NCBI GenBank assembly: GCA_005888955.1
Contig: VBCS01000238.1
Location: 1-13,725 of the forward strand
DNA: 13,725 bases
Direction: 5' to 3'
Source of the DNA: Betaproteobacteria bacterium
Lineage (GTDB): Bacteria > Pseudomonadota > Gammaproteobacteria > Burkholderiales > Casimicrobiaceae
Shown here piece by piece: positions 7,921 through 13,725 of this stretch (its first letter is position 1; every line of letters begins with the position of its first letter). Position numbers and translations under genes: made by a program. The notes under the pieces were generated by a model, which was not told the DNA's origin, did not search any database, and saw nothing but the letters and a program-made list of their open reading frames with translations.

Positions 7921-8799
7921 TTAGTTCGCTTTGGCCGGGTGCGGCGCGATGCGGGCCGCGATCCAGGTGCCGGCGACGATGAGCGCGCAGCCAGAGAGCG
8001 TGTTGGCGGCGAACGGCTCGCCGAGAAAAAGGACACCCCACAACACGCCGAAGAGCGGGATCAGAAACGTGACTGTCAGCGCTCGCGCCGGCCCGATGGT
8101 CGCGATCAGCCGGAAATACAACAGATACGCGAAAGCCGTCGACGCCAGCGCAAGGGCGAGGACGTTGGCGGCGACGAGCGGCGTGAGAGGTTCCGGCGCA
8201 GGCACAAGGCAGAGTGCCGGCGCGAGGACGATCGCAGCGGCGAGCTGGCTGTAGAGCGCGATCGCCGAGCTCGGGACCGCGGCCATGCGCTGCTTGGCGT
8301 AGACGCTCGCGATCCCGTAGCAAAGCGCGGCCGCGAGGCAAGCCAGCGTCGCCCAAAGCATCATTCCCGACAGCGGCTCGGGCTGCCATCCGACGAGAAC
8401 GACGACGCCGGCAAGACCGAGCGCCATGCCTGCGATCTTGCGTAGCGTCAGCGCTTCGCCGAGCCACAGCGCGGCAATGAGCGCGCCGAAGAACGGACTC
8501 GTCGCGTTGAGGATCGCCGCAGCCGAAGCGCTGATGTATTGCTCGGCAAAGCAAAAGAGCGCGAAGGGCAACGCCGAGTTCACCACCCCGACCATGAGAT
8601 ACCCGCGCCAATGCGCGGAGAGCGGCGGGATGGAACGGCGAGCGAGCGAGAGCGCGAAAAGCGCGACGAAGGCCAGCGCGACGCGCGAGAACGCGAGCCA
8701 CAACGGCCCCAGCGCGGGAACGGCGACGCGCATGAACGCAAACGAGCCGCCCCAGACCGCGGCCAGCAACAGCAGCCGGGCCGCGTCGCCAGGAGCCAT
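7921..8799 (-). CDS. EamA/DMT-family transporter
   Basis: This 292-residue inner-membrane protein of the drug/metabolite transporter superfamily has about ten transmembrane helices in two EamA repeats (about 8-136 and 146-281). Typical family features are LLLAAVWGGSFAFMRVA at the start, the helix LNATSPFFGALIAALWLGE closing repeat one, and the equivalent VTFLIPLFGVLWGVLFLGE closing repeat two. Relatives export amino acids, nucleotides or drugs; the substrate here cannot be predicted. The ATG lies only 4 bp after the ada stop codon and has no clear Shine-Dalgarno, so translation is probably coupled to ada. It would then be expressed together with the alkylation response. Its 3' end faces the DUF2726 gene with no room for a terminator between them. 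Confidence 0.9.
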   Translation of the reverse strand: MAPGDAARLLLLAAVWGGSFAFMRVAVPALGPLWLAFSRVALAFVALFALSLARRSIPPLSAHWRGYLMVGVVNSALPFALFCFAEQYISASAAAILNATSPFFGALIAALWLGEALTLRKIAGMALGLAGVVVLVGWQPEPLSGMMLWATLACLAAALCYGIASVYAKQRMAAVPSSAIALYSQLAAAIVLAPALCLVPAPEPLTPLVAANVLALALASTAFAYLLYFRLIATIGPARALTVTFLIPLFGVLWGVLFLGEPFAANTLSGCALIVAGTWIAARIAPHPAKAN

Positions 8800-8803
8800 C
8801 GAT

Positions 8804-9919
8804 TCAGTCGGAGGCGGGGTGTGCCCTCGCGTCGCCGCCGGGCTGGGTCACCCCGAGTGCGAGCTGGCCACGGCCGGCGTGGGCGCGCTCGTGCTCGAGC
8901 AACCACTGCTTGCGCCACAACCCGCCGCCGTACCCGGTCAGCGTGCCGTCGGCGCCGATCACGCGGTGACAGGGCACGATGAGGCACAGGCGGTTGTCGC
9001 CGTTGGCTCGGCCGACCGCGCGCACCGCGGTGCCGCGACCGATTGTCGCCGCGATATCGGCGTAGGAGCGCGTCGCTCCGGGCGGGATGGAAAGGAGCGC
9101 ATTCCATACCGCACGTTGGAACGCAGAGCCGCAAAGCGCGATCGGTGTGGCAAAGGTCAGCTCGCGGCCCGCGAAGTACGCCGCGAGCTCGTCGCCGATC
9201 TGTGCCAGGTAACGATGTGCGCCGGGCAGAATCGGGCGCTTGAGTTTCTTTTGCATGACCTCGATTTCGCGTTCGAGGCCGCGCCGGTCCACGAATTCGA
9301 GTAGCGCAAGTCCGCGGTCGTCAGCCAGCGCGAGCATTGCGCCGAGCGGAGTCTCGAACCATTGTGCGTAAAGGCATTCGACGTCGTGCGCACGGCTGGG
9401 AGCGGCGCCGACGTGCCGGTTGAACGCGACTCGGAAGCCGCTGCCGGATTCGAAGCCGTGATCGAGCTGGAGGTCGAGCATGGATTTTCCTTGGCGCACC
9501 CCCGCCAGGGCCAGGCCCATGCGGCGCGCGCGATGATAGGCGTGAAAGGTCATGCCGCAATAGCGCTTGAACGCGCGCCGGGCCGTCGAGGGTTCGATGC
9601 CGCGCCGGGCCAGATCGACGTCGCGCAGGCGCCCCGTCGGCTCGGCCTCGACCGCGGCAAGCAATTGCGTCACCAGCGCCGGAGCGCCGCGGCCCTCCTG
9701 CAGCGGCTCACAGCGCCGGCACGGGCGGTAACCCGCGTGCAGCGCTTCGCTCGTCGAGGTGAAGAATTCGACGTTCTCGCGCTTCGGCGTGCGCACGCGG
9801 CACGTAGGGCGGCAGAAGATTCCGGTGGTCGCGACGCCGACGAAGAAAATACCCTCGAAGGTCGGATCGTGGTCGACCACCGCGCGGTACATCACTTCGG
9901 GAGAAGGAAGCTGTGTCAT
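8804..9919 (-). CDS. ada: Ada: alkylated-DNA repair methyltransferase and transcriptional activator
   Basis: Ada repairs methyl phosphotriesters and O6-methylguanine by irreversible transfer to its own cysteines and, once methylated, activates the adaptive response. All parts are present in 371 residues. The N-terminal zinc domain has Cys36, Cys40, Cys67 and Cys70 (GIFCRPTC and RPCRRC); Cys36 matches the phosphotriester acceptor. An AraC-type DNA-binding region follows (about 97-177, GMTFHAYHRARRM and GFESGSGFRVAF). Last are the ribonuclease-like and methyltransferase domains with the active-site PCHRVI (Cys317). The frame is open upstream to 10267, but ATG 9919 is chosen because it gives the family N-terminus. 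A TATAAT box ends 6 nt before this ATG, so the mRNA may be leaderless. The EamA transporter gene follows after 4 bp. I did not find a convincing Ada box. Confidence 0.95.
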   Translation of the reverse strand: MTQLPSPEVMYRAVVDHDPTFEGIFFVGVATTGIFCRPTCRVRTPKRENVEFFTSTSEALHAGYRPCRRCEPLQEGRGAPALVTQLLAAVEAEPTGRLRDVDLARRGIEPSTARRAFKRYCGMTFHAYHRARRMGLALAGVRQGKSMLDLQLDHGFESGSGFRVAFNRHVGAAPSRAHDVECLYAQWFETPLGAMLALADDRGLALLEFVDRRGLEREIEVMQKKLKRPILPGAHRYLAQIGDELAAYFAGRELTFATPIALCGSAFQRAVWNALLSIPPGATRSYADIAATIGRGTAVRAVGRANGDNRLCLIVPCHRVIGADGTLTGYGGGLWRKQWLLEHERAHAGRGQLALGVTQPGGDARAHPASD

Positions 9920-9925
9920 GCGCAA

Positions 9926-9931
9926 ATTATA
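9926..9931 (-). promoter_or_regulatory. -10 box of ada, directly before the start codon
   Basis: A perfect TATAAT on the minus strand is followed by TTGCGC and then ATG 9919. Normal spacing would place the transcription start at the A of the ATG. No recognisable -35 box lies 16-18 bp upstream, as expected for a promoter that needs an activator such as methylated Ada. Confidence 0.55.
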
Positions 9932-10002
9932 GACGCCCGAGCCTGCGCGGCGTCGTCGATATTCGGGCGGCAAATTCCGCGGATCCTTCTCCCGGAGCCG
10001 CC

Positions 10003-10260
10003 TCACTTGAAGAAGTTGATGTACATCCAGAGCAGGAGCAGCGCGCCGATGAGCGACATGATCCAACCGGCGGGATGAAACTTGCCGTCGGGACTCTTCC
10101 AGATCAGACTGCTGATGAGCCCGCCGACGATCGAGCCACCGATCCCGAGCGCTACGGTGAGCCAGAACCCGAGTGGCACGGCACCCGGATAGAAAAACCG
10201 TGCGAGGACGCCGACAATGAAGCCGACGATGATCGTTCCGATGATGCCCATGATTCCCAT
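10003..10260 (-). CDS. GlsB/YeaQ/YmgE-family stress membrane protein
   Basis: This small, very hydrophobic 85-residue protein matches the family often labelled transglycosylase-associated protein. It has three membrane segments: MGIMGIIGTIIVGFIVGVLA at the start, then LGFWLTVALGIGGSIVGGLI, then WIMSLIGALLLLWMYINFF. The Gly-rich central segment is the family hallmark. Relatives are induced in general stress, but their biochemical role is unknown and the family label does not show enzymatic activity. AGGAG lies 8 nt before ATG 10260. The gene precedes ada on the same strand with an 83-bp gap that holds the ada promoter, so the two are probably separate units. Confidence 0.9.
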   Translation of the reverse strand: MGIMGIIGTIIVGFIVGVLARFFYPGAVPLGFWLTVALGIGGSIVGGLISSLIWKSPDGKFHPAGWIMSLIGALLLLWMYINFFK

Positions 10261-10425
10261 GTGTCATTCTCCTGTGACGATGTTATTCGGGGGAGGATCG
10301 GCGAACGGATGCTTTCGTCCGGGCGCCGCGCACGCTGGAGCGCATCGATGCTAGCACATCGGGCGAAGACCACCGGTAAGGTTTGCACTCGCTCGCGCGA
10401 CCAAGGCTCGAGGAGGCAGACCGCG
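10261..10425. other. divergent intergenic region
   Basis: This region separates the GlsB-type gene (minus) from the DUF1223 gene (plus) and must hold both promoters. I find the two ribosome binding sites (AGGAG near 10269-10273 on the minus strand, AGGAGG at 10411-10416 on the plus strand) but no convincing -35/-10 pair on either strand. Confidence 0.4.
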
Positions 10426-11202
10426 ATGAACGCAATGTGGAGTTGCTTGCTCGGCGCCGCCGCGGCGCTGTGGCCAGTGTTGAGTGCCGCAGATTGCCAC
10501 GCCGCCAGTCCGAATCACACCGTCGCGCTGCTCGAGCTCTACACGTCCGAAGGTTGCGACAGTTGCCCGCCGGCCGATCGCTGGTTGTCCGGGCTGGACC
10601 TCGGCGCGCCGCCGGCGCGCGCGGTGGCGCTCGCGTTCCACGTCGATTACTGGGACCGGCTCGGTTGGCGCGATCGCTTCGGCAGTGCGGCCTTCACCGA
10701 ACGGCAACACGAGCAGCAGTCGCGGCGGCACGCGGCCTTTGTCTATACCCCGCAGGTGTTGTTGCAGGGGACCGATTTCTCCGTGTGGCATGACGCGAGC
10801 CAACCCGTTGCGGCGCTCGCTACGATCAACGCCCGGCCGGCGCGCGCCATGATCGAGCTCGATGTCGCTCCGCTCGACGGCAGCACGGCTGCGGTCGATC
10901 TATACGTGCGTATCCCGCAGCCGCGCGACCGCGCCCATGCGGCGGTCGCGGTCGCGTTGACGCAGAGCGGCCTTGTCAGCGATGTCAAGGCGGGCGAAAA
11001 CGCCGGCAAGCGGCTCTCCCACGACCATGTCGTTCGCTCCTTGCGTGCCGGTGCGCCGATCGGTGTCGCGGGCGAGTTGCGGCAGCATTTCAGCTTGCCG
11101 CTGCCCGCCGAGCGCGGCCCGCTGGAGATCGTTGCGTTCGCCGAGAACACCGCGACCGGCGACGTGCTGCAAGCGCTCGCTCTGCCGGTCTGCACCCCGT
11201 AG
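10426..11202 (+). CDS. secreted DUF1223 thioredoxin-like protein
   Basis: This 258-residue protein has a signal peptide (MNAMWSCLLGAAAALWPVLS, cleavage probably after CHA at 24-26) and so acts outside the cytoplasm. The mature part opens with LLELYTSEGCDSCPPADRWL, the DUF1223 signature, containing a CxxC pair (Cys44, Cys47) on a thioredoxin-like fold. Further conserved-looking segments are AFHVDYWDRLGWRD and VYTPQVLLQG. The family is uncharacterised; a redox role is suggested only by fold and CxxC. AGGAGG lies 9 nt before ATG 10426. The frame is open back to 9913, but that part overlaps ada and the GlsB gene in antisense and is not coding. A second ATG at 10435 is a less likely start. Confidence 0.88.
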   Translation: MNAMWSCLLGAAAALWPVLSAADCHAASPNHTVALLELYTSEGCDSCPPADRWLSGLDLGAPPARAVALAFHVDYWDRLGWRDRFGSAAFTERQHEQQSRRHAAFVYTPQVLLQGTDFSVWHDASQPVAALATINARPARAMIELDVAPLDGSTAAVDLYVRIPQPRDRAHAAVAVALTQSGLVSDVKAGENAGKRLSHDHVVRSLRAGAPIGVAGELRQHFSLPLPAERGPLEIVAFAENTATGDVLQALALPVCTP

Positions 11203-11455
11203 AAACCGCATCGCCGACCCCCGGCCGGAGCCGGATCGCCTTCGCCCGCAATATAGAAGCACCGGCCAAGGCGACCGTTGCTCGGCTTTGGAGTTTCCCG
11301 TAAGGTTCCCGCTCGCCCGTCGCTGACCGCGGGCTGGGCACATCATGCCGCTGTTGCATCGCGCGGCGACCCACGGCGATGGAACGCCGCGGAGCTCTTG
11401 CGGCACGAACCTTCGAGGAAGCGTCATTTCGACAGCCCGACCGCAGGTGACTCAC
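11203..11455. other. intergenic region before the MFS gene
   Basis: About 250 bp without a supported gene. A 7-bp inverted repeat, TCGCCTT (11236-11242) and AAGGCGA (11268-11274), spans 39 bp but has no T tract, so it is not a normal terminator. The open frame from ATG 11345 into the MFS gene has no transporter-like sequence before residue 38. Confidence 0.4.
11445..11450 (+). promoter_or_regulatory. ribosome binding site supporting a GTG start
   Basis: AGGTGA is a strong Shine-Dalgarno match 5 nt before GTG 11456. It decides the start of the MFS transporter in favour of GTG over the distant ATG at 11345. Confidence 0.6.
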
Positions 11456-13060
11456 GTGCAGCTGAGCTCGAAGGCGGAGGAACGGCGAGTCATATTCGCC
11501 TCGTCGCTCGGCACTGTTTTCGAATGGTACGACTTCTACCTGTACGCGACGCTGGCGCCGTTTTTTGCGGCGCTGTTCTTTCCGAAGGGTAACGACACGG
11601 CGGCCCTGCTTTCCGCCTTCGCGATTTATGCGGCCGGATTCCTGGTGCGGCCGTTCGGCGCGATCGTGTTCGGCCGGATCGGCGACCTGGTCGGCCGCAA
11701 GTACACATTCCTGTGGACGATCGTGGTCATGGGCTTCTCGACGTTCGCGGTCGGTCTGATCCCCACGTTCCAGACCATCGGCTGGGGAGGACCCATTCTG
11801 CTCCTCAGCCTGCGCCTGTTGCAGGGTCTCGCGCTGGGAGGCGAGTACGGCGGGGCGATCACCTACGTGGCCGAGCACGCGCCGCAGAATCGGCGCGGTT
11901 ACGACACGAGCTGGATCCAGACCACCGCGGCGCTCGGCTTCTTCCTGGCGCTCTTAGTCATCGGAATGTGCCGTTTTTCCGGTGTCCTCGGCGCGAAGGA
12001 CTTCGCCGTGTGGGGATGGCGCATCCCGTTCCTGGTGTCGTTGATCCTGCTGGTCTTCTCGGTGTACATCCGCCTGAGACTCAACGAATCGCCGGTGTTC
12101 CAGCGCATGAAGGCCGAAGGCAGAGGCTCGAAGGCGCCGCTCCGCGACAGCTTCCTCGCGTACCCGAATAACAAATACGTCCTGCTCGCGCTCTTCGGCG
12201 CGACCGCGGGCCAAGGCGTAGTCTGGTACACGGCCCAGTTTTACGCACCATACTTCCTGACGATTACGCTCAAGGTGGACGACCAGACAGCGTATGGACT
12301 GATCGGTCTGTCGCTGCTGATCGCGACGCCGTTTTTTGTCGTCTTTGGCGGGTTGTCGGACCGGATCGGCCGGCTGAGAATCATCCTCTTTGGATGTTTC
12401 ATCGCTGCGGCGACCTATTTCTGGCTGTTCGCGTTGTTGCTGCATTACGCCAATCCCGCGCTCGAGGCCTACCGGGACAAGACGCCGATCACGGTCTCGG
12501 CAAAGGACTGCGCTTTCCACGTTTTCGTCACGCCGTTGACAAGGTATTCGGACTGCGACCGCGCCAAGGATTTCCTGACCAGGCAGGGGCTGTCCTTCAA
12601 ATCGGTCGCCTTGCCGACCGGCGCGACCGACAATGTCAACATCAGAATCGGTGACACCGAACTCAAGGGCTGGAACGAGAAGAAGACTGCGGAGCTGCTC
12701 CGTGCCGGCGGCTATCCGCAGGGCCCTGCCGACAGCAGCAGGATCAACAAACCGATGACGGTGCTGATACTGGTCATCATGATGATCTACGTAACGCTGG
12801 TGTACGGGCCGATCGCGGCGTTCCTGGTCGAGCTGTTCCCGACGCGCATTCGCTACACGTCGATGTCACTGCCGTATCACATCGGCAACGGCTGGTTCGG
12901 GGGCATGCTGCCGCTGCTCGCCACCGCGATGGCGGCAGCCAGCGGCGACATCTATTACGGCCTCTGGTATCCGATCGTCGTCGCCGTCATGACTTGCATC
13001 GTCGGTTTGCTCTTCCTCCACGACAACAAGGAGCGCGACATCGAGTCCGACTGGCAGTAA
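11456..13060 (+). CDS. MHS-family MFS transporter with large periplasmic loop
   Basis: This 534-residue, 12-helix secondary transporter of the metabolite:H+ symporter branch of the major facilitator superfamily is related to ProP and ShiA. It has SSLGTVFEWYDFYLYATLAPFF in helix 1, the two motif-A loops GRIGDLVGRKY and GGLSDRIGRLR, and LRLLQGLALGGEYGGA in helix 4. Relatives carry organic acids, betaine/proline or shikimate; the substrate is not predictable. Between helices 9 and 10 lies an extra loop of about 95 residues (333-431) with Cys352 and Cys367, on the periplasmic side by topology. Proteins of this branch are usually around 430-450 residues. The GTG at 11456 is chosen as start because AGGTGA lies 5 nt upstream and homology begins just after it. 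ATG 11345 is the alternative, with 37 unconvincing extra residues. Confidence 0.88.
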   Translation: MQLSSKAEERRVIFASSLGTVFEWYDFYLYATLAPFFAALFFPKGNDTAALLSAFAIYAAGFLVRPFGAIVFGRIGDLVGRKYTFLWTIVVMGFSTFAVGLIPTFQTIGWGGPILLLSLRLLQGLALGGEYGGAITYVAEHAPQNRRGYDTSWIQTTAALGFFLALLVIGMCRFSGVLGAKDFAVWGWRIPFLVSLILLVFSVYIRLRLNESPVFQRMKAEGRGSKAPLRDSFLAYPNNKYVLLALFGATAGQGVVWYTAQFYAPYFLTITLKVDDQTAYGLIGLSLLIATPFFVVFGGLSDRIGRLRIILFGCFIAAATYFWLFALLLHYANPALEAYRDKTPITVSAKDCAFHVFVTPLTRYSDCDRAKDFLTRQGLSFKSVALPTGATDNVNIRIGDTELKGWNEKKTAELLRAGGYPQGPADSSRINKPMTVLILVIMMIYVTLVYGPIAAFLVELFPTRIRYTSMSLPYHIGNGWFGGMLPLLATAMAAASGDIYYGLWYPIVVAVMTCIVGLLFLHDNKERDIESDWQ

Positions 13061-13079
13061 CGCAGTGCAACTGGAATGC

Positions 13080-13088
13080 TGCTATAGT
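13080..13088 (+). promoter_or_regulatory. possible extended -10 promoter of the Nramp-type gene
   Basis: TGC followed by TATAGT fits the extended -10 pattern TGnTATAAT, which can work without a -35 box; none is seen. The start of transcription would be near 13095, with AAGGGGA (13101-13107) as ribosome binding site before ATG 13113. Confidence 0.45.
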
Positions 13089-13112
13089 CCGCCGCGGTCT
13101 AAGGGGATCTCG

Positions 13113-13725
13113 ATGCGCCGCAAATTACGCGACTGGCTGAAGCAACTGGGTCCCGGGCTCATCACCGGGGCCGCGGACGACGATCCGTCCGGGATCGCCA
13201 CGTACGCACAGGCTGGCGCGCAATTCGGCTTCCTGACGCTGTGGACGATGCTGTTCACGTATCCGCTGATGGTCGGGATCCAGATGGTCAGCGCGCGCAT
13301 CGGCCGCGTCACCGGCCACGGCCTTGCGGCAAACATCGGCCAAAACTTTCCGCGGCCCGTGCTGTACGGTATCGTCGCTCTGCTCGTCGTCGCCAACACG
13401 ATCAACATCGCCGCCGACATCGCCGCAATGGGCGATGCCTTGCGCCTCATCGTCGGCGGTCCGCCGCATGTGTACGCGGTCGCGTTCGGCACCGTTTGCC
13501 TGCTGCTGCAGGTCTTCCTGTCGTACCGGCGCTACGTGCGCTACCTCAAGTGGCTCACAATGGCGCTGCTGTCCTATGTGCTGCTGGTGCTGACGATCGA
13601 CATTCCATGGCGCGAAGTAGCGGCGCACACGGTGACGCCGCATTTCGCGTTGACGACCGAATACCTGACGGTGGTCGTCGCGGTTTTCGGCACGACCATC
13701 AGCCCCTATCTTTTTTTCTGGCAGG
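13113..13725 (+). CDS. Nramp-family metal transporter homologue, 5' part
   Basis: Nramp proteins import divalent metals with protons across the inner membrane. The frame has no stop before the window edge; 204 residues are visible, about half of a typical protein. The N-terminus LGPGLITGAADDDPSGIATYAQAGAQFG aligns with helix 1 of Nramps. There the metal-binding DPGN is replaced by DPSG (Asp24 kept, Asn replaced by Gly27). In what should be helix 6, GTTISPYLFFWQ stands where canonical Nramps have a Met-Pro-His motif, giving Ser197-Pro198-Tyr199. Several hydrophobic helices lie between. The selectivity is thus probably not the usual Mn/Fe type; this is inference. AAGGGGA supports ATG 13113. The gene follows the MFS gene by 52 bp on the same strand, with its own possible promoter. 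Confidence 0.88.
   Translation, partial: MRRKLRDWLKQLGPGLITGAADDDPSGIATYAQAGAQFGFLTLWTMLFTYPLMVGIQMVSARIGRVTGHGLAANIGQNFPRPVLYGIVALLVVANTINIAADIAAMGDALRLIVGGPPHVYAVAFGTVCLLLQVFLSYRRYVRYLKWLTMALLSYVLLVLTIDIPWREVAAHTVTPHFALTTEYLTVVVAVFGTTISPYLFFWQ

Noticed and set aside
7565..8701. Minus-strand frame of 378 codons over the DUF2726 and EamA genes
   Set aside because: It overlaps the EamA gene in another frame on the same strand and gives an arginine-rich, domain-free protein; the EamA frame shows clear transporter repeats.
9920..10267. N-terminal extension of ada to 487 residues
   Set aside because: The extra 116 residues are arginine- and histidine-rich, overlap the well-supported GlsB-type gene in another frame and do not match Ada proteins.
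9913..10425. N-terminal extension of the DUF1223 protein to 429 residues
   Set aside because: It runs antisense through the GlsB-type gene and would bury a good signal peptide and the AGGAGG-led start at 10426.
11236..11274. Inverted repeat TCGCCTT / AAGGCGA as a terminator after the DUF1223 gene
   Set aside because: The loop is 25 nt and no T tract follows; a chance repeat in GC-rich DNA is likely.

Overview
The window looks like an ordinary stretch of chromosome from a GC-rich proteobacterium, most likely a betaproteobacterium. The reasons are the GroEL sequence, the HrcA-type CIRCE operator in front of groESL, a BPSS1780-type membrane protein and the generally high GC content. The taxon is inferred from remembered family features, not from a search. 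I see no phage, transposon, integron, CRISPR array, tRNA or rRNA. Both ends cut through genes: polA on the left and an Nramp-type transporter on the right.

Left part (1-3334): the 3' two-thirds of polA (proofreading and polymerase domains intact), a possible GNAT acetyltransferase, and a convergent multi-pass membrane protein of the BPSS1780 type. A gene-free stretch of about 500 bp follows (3335-3802).

Centre (3803-6030): the groES-groEL chaperonin operon with a clear sigma70-type promoter whose -10 box touches a perfect CIRCE operator, a roughly 100-nt AT-rich leader and a strong intrinsic terminator. Next, on the minus strand, come a PagL-like outer-membrane lipid A deacylase with its own promoter and a secreted PCu(A)C-like protein that has lost the copper ligands. 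Facing away from these is a membrane-anchored DUF2726 protein.

Right part (7921-13725): a minus-strand ada / EamA transporter pair that looks like one operon (alkylation repair plus a drug/metabolite exporter), and upstream of it a small GlsB/YeaQ stress membrane protein. On the plus strand lie a secreted DUF1223 thioredoxin-like protein, an MHS-family MFS symporter with a large periplasmic insertion carrying two cysteines, and the 5' part of an Nramp homologue with non-canonical metal-site motifs.

I do not see one undescribed multi-gene system here. The points most worth a second look are at residue and promoter level: the PCu(A)C-like protein without copper ligands, the PagL homologue lacking the usual third catalytic residue, the Nramp homologue with altered TM1 and TM6 motifs, the Cys-containing loop of the MFS protein, and a shared -10/start-codon arrangement that suggests leaderless or very short-leader transcripts, including for ada.
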